DNA of 64,000 bases from Haloarcula salinisoli (GCF_019599405.1 NZ_RKLQ01000001.1:930001-994000), one strand, 5' to 3'. Counted from the stretch's first letter, positions 54,791 through 63,730 are shown. Notes: generated from the sequence alone by a model not told the origin. Program-made: numbers and translations.

Positions 54791-56725
54791 TCATGCTTTC
54801 GGGAGTTCGACGACGAAGACTGCACCGCCTTTGTCGCTCTCCTCGACCCGTATCTGCCCGCCGTAGCTCGCTATCATCGCGTCGACGAAGTAGAGGCCAA
54901 AGCCGGTCCCACCGGAGTCGGTACTCTTGCCGCCACGCTCGAAGATTCGATCCCTGACGTCCGGGGCGATGCCCGGTCCGTCGTCCGCGATTCTGACGGT
55001 GACCGTCTCCTCGTCCACCGAAGTCGTCACCTCGACGGCGACGCCGGGCTCCTCGTCTTGGCCGTGGCTGTCCGTCGAACCGTGCTCTACTGCATTGGTG
55101 AGGATGTTGCCGAAGACGTCGTGCAGGAGGTCGTCGGCGGTCACCGCGACGTCGCTGTGGACCGAGACGTCGACCGTCGCGCCGGGTGTCATCGAGGCGG
55201 CCCTGCGTGCGGCCGATTCGACAACCGGGGCTAGCTCGACCGGTTTGGTCTCGGCAGACGCCTCGTCCGAGAGCGTCTGCAACACCGACCGGACCTTCCG
55301 CGTGAGGTCGACGATATCGTCGCTCCACTCGACGATGGTCTCGGCGTACGCCCCGTGGTCGCCATCCAGCTCCGAGGCGAGCATATCGCCCCTGGCGCGG
55401 ATGACGTTCATGCCGTTGAGGATGTCGTGGCGCAGGATGCTGTTGAAAAACTCCATCTGGTCGCGACGGCGTTGCAACGCCTCGTTCGAGGCCGCGAGTT
55501 CCGCCCGCTGGTCGTTTAGTTCCGTCTCGCGAGCGACCCGGTCGAGCGCTGCGGTCGCCGTACTCGAGAGGATATCCAGAAGGTGGCGCTCGGACTCGTC
55601 GAACGGCTCGACGGTCGTCGAGCCGACACACAACAACCCGTGGTCGTCGAGGGGCAGACACAGCAACGTTCCGAGGGGGACGCCGGGCGCCGACGGGGCA
55701 TCGAGTTCCGTGTAGTCCTCGATGACGGCGGGCTCGCCCGCGTCGAAGATAGCCATCTCGTCGGAGCCGGGTTCCATGTCCGGGAGGTCTTTCGGGATGT
55801 CGACGCCGGCGAACTCGATCGCCGTCTCCGTGGCGCCGACGGGGTAGAGAACGGTATCGTCGCCGTCGTACGCCCACATCGCCGCGATGGGCCGGTCGAT
55901 GACTCGCTCGGCTATCTCCGTGACCCGCTCGGCGACGGCCGCTTCGGTGTGGGTGTACAGCAGATCGTTGGTGGCCTCGCTGAGTGCGTCGACGCGCTCT
56001 TCGCGGCGCTTCAGCTCCGTGATGTTGCGGGCGACGCCGACGACCTGGGCGACCTCGCCGGCCTCGAAGACGGGCTGGTACCACGTCTCGAACACCAGGT
56101 CCTCGACCGACTGTGTCACCCGAACCTCGTCGCCCGCCAGCGCCTCCTCTGCGGCGTCGATAATCTCCGGGTAGTCGGCGTAGACGTCGAAGATGGAGGC
56201 GCCGGTCAACTCCCCTTGCTCCAGCCCCAGCGCACTGAGACCCTTCCCGGCCGAGTGGGTGAAGGTACCGTCAGCGTCGAGGGCGAAGACGACGACTGGG
56301 AGGTTGTTCACCATCGTCCGGACCTGCTCGCTCCACTGGATACGGTCCCGGTCGCGTTCCCGACCCTCGGTTGGCTCCCGAACGAAGGCGACGACCCGAA
56401 CCGTTCCGTCGACGTCGAGGCGCTCTAACGTGACCTCGACGGAGCGTTGTTGGCCCTCGGGCCCGACGACCTCCCACGCCACATGGTGGTCGCCGTCGTC
56501 GGCCGCTCGCCTGATAGCGGCGACCGCCTCCTCGGTCGTGAACCCCGCCGTGCTTATCTCGCCGACCGTCGCTCCCACAAGTTGCTCGCAGTCGCGCCCG
56601 ACGAGCTCACAGGCCGCCTGATTGGCGTCGAGGATACGGCCGGTCTCGGGGTGGTGTACCATGACCGGTTCCGGCGTCGCATCGAAAATATTCGCATAGA
56701 TACTATCGTCCATGTCCGCGGGCAT
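54791..56725 (-). CDS. PAS-PAS-GAF sensor histidine kinase
   Basis: 644 residues from the ATG at 56725 (another ATG at 56713 is possible). Two PAS domains (about 8-120 and 130-250; NIFDATPEPVMVHHPETGR and NNLPVVVFALDADGTF) are followed by a GAF domain (about 265-400). The HisKA-like phosphorylation site is His431 in NSILRHDILNGMN, the haloarchaeal pattern. The ATPase has NILTNAVEHG, ADDGPGIAP and GGTGFGLYFV. No membrane helix, so it is a cytoplasmic sensor. No response regulator is adjacent, as is common for orphan haloarchaeal kinases. Confidence 0.93.
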   Translation of the reverse strand: MPADMDDSIYANIFDATPEPVMVHHPETGRILDANQAACELVGRDCEQLVGATVGEISTAGFTTEEAVAAIRRAADDGDHHVAWEVVGPEGQQRSVEVTLERLDVDGTVRVVAFVREPTEGRERDRDRIQWSEQVRTMVNNLPVVVFALDADGTFTHSAGKGLSALGLEQGELTGASIFDVYADYPEIIDAAEEALAGDEVRVTQSVEDLVFETWYQPVFEAGEVAQVVGVARNITELKRREERVDALSEATNDLLYTHTEAAVAERVTEIAERVIDRPIAAMWAYDGDDTVLYPVGATETAIEFAGVDIPKDLPDMEPGSDEMAIFDAGEPAVIEDYTELDAPSAPGVPLGTLLCLPLDDHGLLCVGSTTVEPFDESERHLLDILSSTATAALDRVARETELNDQRAELAASNEALQRRRDQMEFFNSILRHDILNGMNVIRARGDMLASELDGDHGAYAETIVEWSDDIVDLTRKVRSVLQTLSDEASAETKPVELAPVVESAARRAASMTPGATVDVSVHSDVAVTADDLLHDVFGNILTNAVEHGSTDSHGQDEEPGVAVEVTTSVDEETVTVRIADDGPGIAPDVRDRIFERGGKSTDSGGTGFGLYFVDAMIASYGGQIRVEESDKGGAVFVVELPKA

Positions 56726-56801
56726 ACACAAGAAACAACGACGGATAACAAGACAGTATCCCCGCAGTTCTTACGAACTGAAATAGGGGGTCGATGTCGG
56801 G

Positions 56802-57848
56802 CTACCAGGTACCGTGGAACGTGTCGAACTCCAGCTCTTCCAGCTCCTTCTCGCCGATGGCGATCTCGTACTCGCCGGGGGTGAGCATCGGCTTCTTGAA
56901 CTGCGGGCCGTCGTCGGTCGTGATGCGGGGACAGCCGGTGTTGACGTAGGCGTCCATGCCGAAGTTCGTGAGCCGGTCGGGAGTGACCTCGTCCATCGTG
57001 ATGAGGTAGGCGTCGTCGTTGTTCTCGACGATTTCCTGGGCCTGGTCCCAGCGGCCCTGGCCGATCTTCGTACAGAAGATGACGCCCCAGCTCTCGGCGT
57101 CCATCGCGCGGTGGACCGCGCCGTAGCGCTGCTTCATGAACTTCTCCGTGTCCGCGATGGTGACGGCGTTGTTGACGGGGTCGGCGATGATGACCTTCTT
57201 GTCGGGGTGTTCCATCGCGAGCCCGAGCGGGTGGAACTTCCCGCCGCCGACATACAAAATCTGGTCGGCGTCGACGTCGGCGCTGGCGTAGTTGCAGCCA
57301 AGCACCTGCCCTTCGTGGGTGAGCCGTTCGTCACCACGCTGGGTGTGGACGGTGTAACCTCGCTCTTCGAGCCACTCGCGCATCTCGCCGAACTTGTTCA
57401 TGTGCTGGGCCGTCGTCACGAGCCCCACGTCGGGGTCCTCGTCGGGGTCGGTGAGCTCCTCCTCGAAGGCCTGCTCCATGATGGGTGTGACTTCGACGTT
57501 GGAAAATAGTGGGACGTAGATTATCTTGTCAGACTCCTTCATGGGGGAGTGGCCGAAGTGGACGAAGACGTCCGTGCGTCGCATCATGTAGGTGTCCAGG
57601 TCACAGGCGCCGTAACATGGCTGGCCCGACATCATCACCTGGACGTCGTCTGGGAGCTCCTGGCGCAGGTCGTCAGTGACTGCCGGGCCGCGGCGTTTCA
57701 GTCCCTCGGGGAACTGCAGCCCGACGGTCTCGGCGTCGCGCTCCTCGACCTCCTCGACGATGCGGTCTATCTCGTAGTCCCACTCACGGTCGTGCTTCAG
57801 CGAGAGGCCCGTATTGCGAAGGTCCCCCTCGGTTCGCTCTTGGCTCAT
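56802..57848 (-). CDS. dph2: Diphthamide synthase subunit Dph2
   Basis: 348 residues from the ATG at 57848; the frame to 58034 overlaps the divergent gene's promoter. The three cysteines that hold the non-classical radical-SAM 4Fe-4S cluster are present: Cys82 (PCYGACDLD), Cys185 (VLGCNYAS) and Cys306 (VNTGCPRIT). It transfers the 3-amino-3-carboxypropyl group of SAM to a His of elongation factor 2, the first step of diphthamide. Archaeal Dph2 is a homodimer. It is divergent from the CC-tail locus. Confidence 0.95.
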   Translation of the reverse strand: MSQERTEGDLRNTGLSLKHDREWDYEIDRIVEEVEERDAETVGLQFPEGLKRRGPAVTDDLRQELPDDVQVMMSGQPCYGACDLDTYMMRRTDVFVHFGHSPMKESDKIIYVPLFSNVEVTPIMEQAFEEELTDPDEDPDVGLVTTAQHMNKFGEMREWLEERGYTVHTQRGDERLTHEGQVLGCNYASADVDADQILYVGGGKFHPLGLAMEHPDKKVIIADPVNNAVTIADTEKFMKQRYGAVHRAMDAESWGVIFCTKIGQGRWDQAQEIVENNDDAYLITMDEVTPDRLTNFGMDAYVNTGCPRITTDDGPQFKKPMLTPGEYEIAIGEKELEELEFDTFHGTW

Positions 57849-57922
57849 TGCACTGCTATATCCGTTCGAGTGGGATAACCTCGGCGTTTCCGACCGCGTC
57901 AGTCCCCTTCCCCCTTCGGCAC

Positions 57923-57931
57923 ATCTATACC
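57923..57931 (+). promoter_or_regulatory. TATA-like box of the YlbF/CC-tail gene
   Basis: ATCTATACC, centred 28 nt before the ATG at 57955, fitting a leaderless transcript. Confidence 0.5.
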
Positions 57932-57954
57932 GCACGAGTCCCAACGCGGTGGTA

Positions 57955-58353
57955 ATGAGCGTCGAAACCGAGAACGTCACCGAAATCGACGACGACCACG
58001 TCGATAAGCTCGCGGCCGAACTCGGCGAGAGCATCGCCCAGCTCCCGGTCTACCAGGAGTTCCTGCAGGCGAAGGCGAAAGTCGAGAACGACGCCGACGC
58101 CCAGCGAGCCATCGAGGAGTTCGAGCAGCTTCGCGAGGAGTTCCAGATGGCCCGCCAGACCGGCCAGGCAACCCAGGAGGACCTCCGGAAGGTCCAGGAG
58201 GCCCAGGAGGAGCTCCACGACATCGCTTCGATGAGTGAGTACCTCGAACTCCAGAACGAGCTCGAGGCCCGTCTCGCGGAGATAAACGACCTCGTCTCCG
58301 AGCAGCTCGAGGTCGACTTCGGCGAGAAGGCCGGCGGCTGCTGTCAGGACTGA
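57955..58353 (+). CDS. hcsL: YlbF-family coiled-coil protein with Cys-Cys tail (halo-CC-star HcsL type)
   Basis: 132 residues. Residues 10-115 form long amphipathic helices with the YlbF/YmcA pattern (LGESIAQLPVYQEFLQAKAK, EEFEQLREEFQMARQTGQ). The protein ends FGEKAGGCCQD, a detached tail with adjacent cysteines. In Bacillus, YlbF-YmcA-YaaT form an iron-sulfur-binding complex that affects RNase Y, so the Cys pair here may also bind a cluster or take part in disulfide chemistry. I recall the RefSeq name halo-CC-star HcsL for such proteins, with moderate certainty. Its partner is at 59020. Confidence 0.8.
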   Translation: MSVETENVTEIDDDHVDKLAAELGESIAQLPVYQEFLQAKAKVENDADAQRAIEEFEQLREEFQMARQTGQATQEDLRKVQEAQEELHDIASMSEYLELQNELEARLAEINDLVSEQLEVDFGEKAGGCCQD

Positions 58354-58566
58354 AGGGTCCGTTCTTGCGGTCTGCTTTTTCCGGCCGATAGCTCCGCTGA
58401 CGCCCCCACGAAGCCGCTGGTGCGGCGGTGGTCGTGTCACTGCATCGCGAATCGAGCACGGCGGGTGTCCCGTAACACTGACTACTGGGGAGCTAGCTGT
58501 CTGCACTGCTGGCAGGCGAGAAGGCATATACGCATAGAGAACACAGCTACCTAACGATTCGAGAGT

Positions 58567-58986
58567 ATGGTGGGGGCGAGGCCGGTCAGGGATATCACGA
58601 CCTTCGTGAGTTGCTACCTCCTCCTATCCCTGCCCCCGTTTCTCTACCTGAATCGGGGCCTGTCCACGCTGGTCACGGACATCGCCCTGCTGGCGACTGT
58701 CGGCATGGTAGCGTTGGTCCTCGTCACGTCGCTGTTTTTCATCAGCGAAGGGGTCGAGCGCTACACCAACTTCTTTTTCGACGTTACCGACGTCTACTCC
58801 GTCTTCGTCGACCTGGCGTTCGTCCTCGCAGCTGTCTCGTGGTGGGCCGTTCCGGAACTCGCGACCCGATTCGAGTGGGGGGCCCAGCTTCGGTACGTCC
58901 TCACGGCCATTATCGTCTGTCACGTCCCGATGGTCCTGCTTCTCTCCCTGCTGACTATCATTGGTCGCGCCCAGACGGCCTCGTGA
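58567..58986 (+). CDS. Four-helix membrane protein between the two CC-tail genes
   Basis: 139 residues with four hydrophobic segments (TFVSCYLLLSLPPFLYL, DIALLATVGMVALVLVTSLF, VFVDLAFVLAAVSWWAV, VLTAIIVCHVPMVLLLSLL). Between helices 2 and 3 is ISEGVERYTNFFFDVTDVYS. I do not recognise a family. It lies 213 nt after the YlbF-type gene and only 33 nt before the 36-residue CC-tail gene, so it and the small gene probably share a transcript. A TATA-like GCATATACGCAT is near 58524-58535. Confidence 0.72.
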   Translation: MVGARPVRDITTFVSCYLLLSLPPFLYLNRGLSTLVTDIALLATVGMVALVLVTSLFFISEGVERYTNFFFDVTDVYSVFVDLAFVLAAVSWWAVPELATRFEWGAQLRYVLTAIIVCHVPMVLLLSLLTIIGRAQTAS

Positions 58987-59019
58987 AGCGGTCCCAGTAT
59001 CGCCACACAGGGTTGGCTC

Positions 59020-59130
59020 GTGGCAACTCCCAGTACCGTGTCCGACACCGCCGACGACAGAGACTGGGTCCACGTCGAACAGTTCGCGGGCGACCTCGCC
59101 GAGAAGGCCGGCGGCTGCTGTCAGTACTGA
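59020..59130 (+). CDS. hcsS: 36-residue Cys-Cys-tail protein (halo-CC-star HcsS type)
   Basis: Frame from the GTG at 59020 (or the in-frame GTG at 59038) to the TGA at 59130. It contains DDRDWVHVEQFAGDL and ends AEKAGGCCQY. The last 33 nt match the 3' end of the gene at 57955 at 30 positions, 25 of them in one unbroken run, yet the rest is unrelated. The acidic composition and the conserved tail support translation. I recall RefSeq halo-CC-star HcsS for such short proteins, with moderate certainty. Confidence 0.72.
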   Translation: MATPSTVSDTADDRDWVHVEQFAGDLAEKAGGCCQY

Positions 59131-59185
59131 CTCTGTCTTCTCCGTTCGATACCCAGCGAACTGCCGTCGCTCAGCGCCGCGACCG

Positions 59186-59497
59186 CTACCGACTCTCGAA
59201 CTGCGTCATGAACACGCCCAGCGCAACGAGGGCGGCAAAGGCGCTGATACCGCGCTGGATCAGAAACACCAAATCGACGTACGTCCGGGCGAATCCCTCG
59301 CCGACGGTGTACATCAGAACGCGAAACACCAGCAACAGTTCACCGACTACGGTGGCGACGACGAGACCGCCGGCGACGACGACGAGGGCGTAGCAGGCGT
59401 AACGCGCGATTCGTCTGATCGGGACTTCCTCGTCGGGACCGAACTGGCGGGCTTGTTTCGCGAGCACGGGGAGGAACGTGCGGAGCATGCACGACAT
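59186..59497 (-). CDS. Small membrane protein, unknown family
   Basis: 103 residues from the ATG at 59497, or 100 from the one at 59488; the longer frame to 59641 is not protein-like. It has a basic N-terminal stretch (AKQARQFGPDEEVPIRRIAR) and then about three hydrophobic segments (YALVVVAGGLVVATVVGELL, LLVFRVLMYTVGEGFA, GISAFAALVALGVFM). No known motif. It converges with the CC-tail locus, with 55 nt between stops. Possibly part of the same membrane function, but only proximity suggests this. Confidence 0.65.
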   Translation of the reverse strand: MSCMLRTFLPVLAKQARQFGPDEEVPIRRIARYACYALVVVAGGLVVATVVGELLLVFRVLMYTVGEGFARTYVDLVFLIQRGISAFAALVALGVFMTQFESR

Positions 59498-59658
59498 ACC
59501 TGTGGGGTTAGTCAAAGTGGTGTCGACTCGACGACAGAATCTCCCGGCCGGTTCACGGACCAGCGGCTCGTGTTTCACGCCGACGAGCGGACCCACGGCG
59601 TCGGGGGACGGCCTCGTCGGTCGTAAGGCCTTAGCCGCCACCCTGCGCAGAGTTCGCC

Positions 59659-60489
59659 ATGACAGTCGAATCCGACTGGGGCGATTGGCTCCTGCGCGCG
59701 GTCGAAGACGCCGACCCCGACGGACTGGCGATCTGGTATCTGGGCTGTAACGGCTTCATCGTCAAGTCCAGCGGCGGTACGACGGTCTTTATCGACCCGT
59801 ATCTGGGCATCGGCGACCCGCCCCGGACGGTGCGGATGGTGCCGGTGCCGTTCGAGCCCTCCGACGTCACGGAGGCCGACGCCGTCCTGGGGACTCACGA
59901 GCACACCGACCACGTCCACGGCCCCTCGCAGGCGCCCATCCTCGCGGCGACGGGCGCCACCTACTACACGACCGACAGCGGTCACGAGGTCATCAACGAG
60001 GAGGACTGGAAAGGGAACTGGTCGGTCACCGACGACCAGCTCGAAGAGATCGAGGAGGGCGACCGACTCGAACTCGGCGACCTGACCGTCCACGTCGAGC
60101 CGGCCAACGACCCCGACGCCGACCACCCCGTCTCCTTCGTCTTCGAGCACGAGTCGGGCACGTTCTTCCACGGCGGCGACGCACGGCCCGGCGCGTTCGA
60201 GCCGGTGGGTGAGCGATACGACATCGACCTCGGCGTACTGGCGTTTGGCACGGTGGGGATGATTCCGGACTCGGAGACCCGTGAGCCAAAACGGACCAAG
60301 TGGTACAACGACGAGAACATGATAATCGAGGCGGCCAACGAACTGGAGCTCGACACCCTGTTGCCGACCCACTGGGACATGTGGAAGGGGATGACTACGG
60401 AGCCGACGGTGCTGCACAACCACGCAGCGAGCTTCGACTATCCGGAGACGCTACAGATCGTCGAGATCGGCGACCGCGTCGACCTCTAA
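59659..60489 (+). CDS. UlaG-like MBL-fold metallohydrolase
   Basis: 276 residues. The metal motif is THEHTDHVHG (HxHxDH, complete), preceded by FIVKSSGGTTVFIDPYLGIG. Further ligands are in HGGDARPG and the C-terminal LPTHWDMWKG. UlaG family enzymes open L-ascorbate-6-phosphate lactone or cleave related phosphoesters; the true substrate is unknown. Cytoplasmic. It is on the plus strand after the convergent pair and before the coiled-coil gene. Confidence 0.88.
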   Translation: MTVESDWGDWLLRAVEDADPDGLAIWYLGCNGFIVKSSGGTTVFIDPYLGIGDPPRTVRMVPVPFEPSDVTEADAVLGTHEHTDHVHGPSQAPILAATGATYYTTDSGHEVINEEDWKGNWSVTDDQLEEIEEGDRLELGDLTVHVEPANDPDADHPVSFVFEHESGTFFHGGDARPGAFEPVGERYDIDLGVLAFGTVGMIPDSETREPKRTKWYNDENMIIEAANELELDTLLPTHWDMWKGMTTEPTVLHNHAASFDYPETLQIVEIGDRVDL

Positions 60490-60554
60490 TCGGTCGCCGA
60501 TTCGAGTGTCCACTCACAATCTGACGGCGTCGGAGTACCTTTATTACTCGAGGG

Positions 60555-60570
60555 GTATGGAATAGCATAC
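60555..60570. promoter_or_regulatory. Inverted repeat directly before the coiled-coil gene start
   Basis: GTATG-GAATAG-CATAC, 5-bp perfect arms with a 6-nt spacer, ends at the base before the ATG at 60571. A TATA-like ACCTTTATTAC lies upstream (about 60536-60546). A regulator bound here would block transcription initiation; this is inference. Confidence 0.4.
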
Positions 60571-61737
60571 ATGAGTGATTCGCAAGCGTATGAGGCGATT
60601 ACTGTCGCCTCGGATGGGGTCAGTGTCACCAAGCGATTCGAGGCCGACGAGTTCCCCGTTCCCGCTATCGCGTTCAACGTCGTGTCGAAACGCTCCGAAA
60701 CCGTCAATCTCCGGCTAGTCGATACGGTCCCGGACGACGTGGCCGTCGAGGACCTGGGCTTTCACCCCGAGTACGGCTCCGAGTTCTGGGATATCAACGA
60801 CGACCAGATAACCTTCGAGAAGGAGATCGAGGCCGACAGCGACTACACCACGGTGTACGGCATCCGGGCCACCGGTACCGACGACGTCGAGAAGTTCCTC
60901 ACGGAACCGACAATCGAGAGCGTCGACCCGCCGCTGGACGAGTCCGAAGAAGACCTCGTGGGCGGTGACAACGACGCTGTCAAAGATGTCATCGCGGGCG
61001 AATCCGACAGCGTGCCCGGGCTCGAGGACGAGGAGGACGAGGACATCGAGACGCTGAATCTGAAAGACCCCAACAACGAGGGGGAACCGGCCGCCGACGG
61101 CGAAGCCAGTGCCGACGGCGAGGACACAGAGGACGGCGGGGCGGCTGCCGACGGCGAGGCGCCAGCGACGGGCAACGTCGTCGCGGCGATGGCCAACGAG
61201 ATTCGGCAGAACAACGTCTCGGCACAGGACGTCAAACTCCTCAAGCGAGCCCTCGACGCGGTCTCCCAGGACAGCGACCCGGAGGGCGGCGTCAACACGG
61301 CCCGAATCAACCGCATCCAGAACGACATCGCGGACCTGCGCGCGTACACGGACGCGCTCGAGGAGTTCCTCGCCGAGAACGGCACCGGTGACGAGATAAT
61401 CGAGGAGTACGGCGAACGGCTCGACAGCTTCGAGAGCCAGCTCGACTCCTTCGAATCGGAGATAGAGAGCGCCAAATCGGCTGCCGAGGCCGCCACTGAC
61501 GAGATAGACGAGCTCGGTGGGAGCGTCGACTCGCTCGAGGATGGCCTCGAAGACGTCGAGGGCTCCGTCGACGCCGTCGAGGGCGAGCTGGACGACCTCG
61601 AAGCGGAAATCGAGGACGTCCGGGAGGAAATCGGCGACGGGGAGCTGGACGACCGGCTCTCGACGGTCGAGGACGACATCGTGCAGCTCAAGGAGTGGCG
61701 CGAGCAGCTCTCCTCGGTCATCGGCGGCGGCGAGTAA
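60571..61737 (+). CDS. Haloarchaeal beta-domain / acidic linker / coiled-coil protein
   Basis: 388 residues in three parts. Residues 1-110 form a beta-rich domain (VSVTKRFEADEFPVPAIAFN, TVNLRLVDTVPDDVA). Residues about 120-205 are a disordered Asp/Glu/Gly linker with repeated ADGEA. Residues about 215-388 are a helical region ending in a long coiled coil (SFESQLDSFESEIESAK, then LEDGLEDVEGSVDAVEGE). The N-terminal part recalls archaeal surface-protein-like beta domains, but there is no signal peptide. Family not recognised. It may be a scaffold or chromosome-associated protein. Confidence 0.75.
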   Translation: MSDSQAYEAITVASDGVSVTKRFEADEFPVPAIAFNVVSKRSETVNLRLVDTVPDDVAVEDLGFHPEYGSEFWDINDDQITFEKEIEADSDYTTVYGIRATGTDDVEKFLTEPTIESVDPPLDESEEDLVGGDNDAVKDVIAGESDSVPGLEDEEDEDIETLNLKDPNNEGEPAADGEASADGEDTEDGGAAADGEAPATGNVVAAMANEIRQNNVSAQDVKLLKRALDAVSQDSDPEGGVNTARINRIQNDIADLRAYTDALEEFLAENGTGDEIIEEYGERLDSFESQLDSFESEIESAKSAAEAATDEIDELGGSVDSLEDGLEDVEGSVDAVEGELDDLEAEIEDVREEIGDGELDDRLSTVEDDIVQLKEWREQLSSVIGGGE

Positions 61738-61818
61738 TACTGCCAGCTGTAACAAACTGAAGTAATTCGCGGTGGCGAATATCTTTACGAACTTACAGCC
61801 GGCAGTGTAACCGAACTC

Positions 61819-61826
61819 GTTTTATC
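61819..61826 (+). promoter_or_regulatory. TATA-like box for the HisG-like gene
   Basis: GTTTTATC, centred 28 nt before the ATG at 61850; supports that start over the four-codon-longer alternative. Confidence 0.5.
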
Positions 61827-61849
61827 CGCGCCGACGATTGAGTGGGGTA

Positions 61850-62746
61850 ATGACGACGACCAGAGTGGCCGTCCCCCGCAAAGGTCGGCCTCTCGAAGCC
61901 GTGCTGGAGCGTCTCGCAGCCCGGACCGGGACCACCGAGCTGGCCGACGAGATCATCTCGACGCTTCGCTACGAGAAGGACCTGACGAAGGGGAACCAGT
62001 CCGCCGACGAGGATATCTACGGTCGTATCGCCGACTACTCCGACATCGAGGACCCGACTCGACCCGAGTTCACGCTGTTGCGGGACGACCGCGACGGGAT
62101 GCCTCGACGGGTCGTCTTCGACAGCGTCACCGTCCCGACCGACCGCGGCGACGTGCAACTCGTCGGTCGGGAAGAGCCGTTCCGGGCCCTGCGGACCCAC
62201 GAGTTCGCGCTGGGCTTTGACAGCGCGGACCTCGTGTTGGAGGAGGTCGTCGAACTGCAGGACGACCCCCTGCGGACTATCGACGAGATAAACGACCGCA
62301 TCGACCCGCTGGACACCGACGTCCGGGTGGCGACCGGGCTCGGTGATACGGTCTACCACACGCTGCTGGCGACGCCGACCGTCGTCGATAGCCAGGACCG
62401 GCCCCTCGACCGGGAGTTCGTTCGGAACTACGCGGGCGAACTCTGTATCTCCCCGCGGTACGAACGGCTCATCGAAGCCGTCATCGGGACGGCCGCGCTG
62501 GACGATATCACCTTCACCTACCCCGAGAACGGGCAGGAAGAAGAAGCGGCTATCGCCGACACCGGATTCGGCGTCTACCTCACGGTTACCGGGTCGACCG
62601 CCCGGGACCACGACCTCGAACTGGGCGACCGACTCTTCCCCAGCGAGACCGTCCTGCTGGAGAACCGTTCCGAGCGAACCCCGGTGACCGAACAGGTCGC
62701 GGAGCTGTTCACCGAACCCGAAGCGACCGCACTCCAGTCGCTCTGA
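61850..62746 (+). CDS. Haloarchaeal protein with HisG-like N-terminus, function unknown
   Basis: 298 residues from the ATG at 61850. It opens TRVAVPRKGRPLEAVLERLA, close to the VAVPxKGR opening of ATP phosphoribosyltransferase (HisG), which lies at the substrate site. The HisG PRPP loop is not evident. The middle (RTHEFALGFDSADLVLEEVVEL) looks like the second alpha/beta lobe. It may be a degenerate or repurposed HisG-fold enzyme, or the similarity may be only local. Soluble, monocistronic, with a leaderless-type promoter. Confidence 0.7.
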   Translation: MTTTRVAVPRKGRPLEAVLERLAARTGTTELADEIISTLRYEKDLTKGNQSADEDIYGRIADYSDIEDPTRPEFTLLRDDRDGMPRRVVFDSVTVPTDRGDVQLVGREEPFRALRTHEFALGFDSADLVLEEVVELQDDPLRTIDEINDRIDPLDTDVRVATGLGDTVYHTLLATPTVVDSQDRPLDREFVRNYAGELCISPRYERLIEAVIGTAALDDITFTYPENGQEEEAAIADTGFGVYLTVTGSTARDHDLELGDRLFPSETVLLENRSERTPVTEQVAELFTEPEATALQSL

Positions 62747-63024
62747 GAGTAGGCCGCCCCTGTCGGCCGGCCGCGACGCGACCGTGGACCGTCGTCCCCG
62801 GCAAACCGGTGTCGAACTATTTTGGCTGTCGCTATCTATCAGTTCGCTCGCGCCGTCGCCACGCAGTCGAGGACTCCGTTATTGGGACCTACGACGCCGG
62901 TAACTCCCGCCGTCTGTCGGGTAACGACGCTGTAACAAATGGGTACCCGGCGCTCGGTTTGCTCGTAACGTGGCTGTCAATCGGCTGATGAACCGCTCCA
63001 CCAGCAACCACGGCGACGTATGCG

Positions 63025-63549
63025 ATGGATCAAAACAACACCGAACTCACACGCGATCGCATCTTCGACATACTCAGTAGTCCCCGGAGACGGTACGTGC
63101 TCTATTTCCTGCGGACGGAGCCGAACCCGATTCAGCTGACCGACCTGGCCGAGCACGTCGCTGCCTGGGAGAACGATACGACCGTCGAAGAGCTATCGAC
63201 CCAGCAGCGAAAGCGCGTCTACGTCTCGCTGTACCAGACGCATCTCCCGAAACTGGCCGAGTCCGGACTCGTCAACTACGACGAGGAGTCCGGTGACGTC
63301 TCTATCGCCGCGAAAGCCAGCGAAATAGACCCACTACTGGGCGAACAGCGCCAGGAACCGGCCTGGTACATCTACTACTTCGGGCTGGCGGTGTTGAGTA
63401 CGCTCCTGGTCGTGGTGTCGGTGGCCGGGCTGGCTATCCCACAGGTCGCCCTCGCCGTGGGAATCATCGCCGCGTTCGTACTCCTGACTACCGTCCACGT
63501 GGTGTACGAGTGGCGCCAGCAGTCGCCCCCTGCGGAGTTTCGCGAGTGA
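63025..63549 (+). CDS. DUF7344 winged-helix protein with two C-terminal membrane helices
   Basis: 174 residues. Residues 10-100 are the DUF7344 winged helix (ILSSPRRRYVLYFLRTEP, LTDLAEHVAAWENDTTVEEL, LYQTHLPKLAESGLVNYD). Two membrane helices follow (YYFGLAVLSTLLVVVSVAGL and VALAVGIIAAFVLLTTVHVV). A membrane-tethered DNA-binding domain suggests a sensor that signals from the membrane without a kinase. The preceding 278-nt gap (62747-63024) has no gene. Related in the HTH part to 1303-1662. Confidence 0.88.
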   Translation: MDQNNTELTRDRIFDILSSPRRRYVLYFLRTEPNPIQLTDLAEHVAAWENDTTVEELSTQQRKRVYVSLYQTHLPKLAESGLVNYDEESGDVSIAAKASEIDPLLGEQRQEPAWYIYYFGLAVLSTLLVVVSVAGLAIPQVALAVGIIAAFVLLTTVHVVYEWRQQSPPAEFRE

Positions 63550-63619
63550 GAGTATACGGACTGCTGAAGCGTCTGTTCGATTGGTGCGACCGGACCGACC
63601 CAGACCACAACAGTCCGTC

Positions 63620-63730
63620 TCAGTCTGCGTCTTCGGGCAACAGTTGCTCGGGCGTTCGCAGATACGTCGGCGTGTTCGCAAATTCCGTCATCCGCTCGAG
63701 CTCGCTCTCAGTGATGTGTTCTGGCATCAT
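63620..63730 (-). CDS. Small protein (36 aa)
   Basis: Frame from the ATG at 63730 (a second ATG at 63727) to the TGA at 63620: MMPEHITESELERMTEFANT, then PTYLRTPEQLLPEDAD. Acidic, with one amphipathic helix and a Pro-rich second half. The overlapping plus-strand frame (63510-63764) is Ser/Arg-rich and crosses the end of the DUF7344 gene. Convergent with that gene. Function unknown. Confidence 0.55.
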   Translation of the reverse strand: MMPEHITESELERMTEFANTPTYLRTPEQLLPEDAD

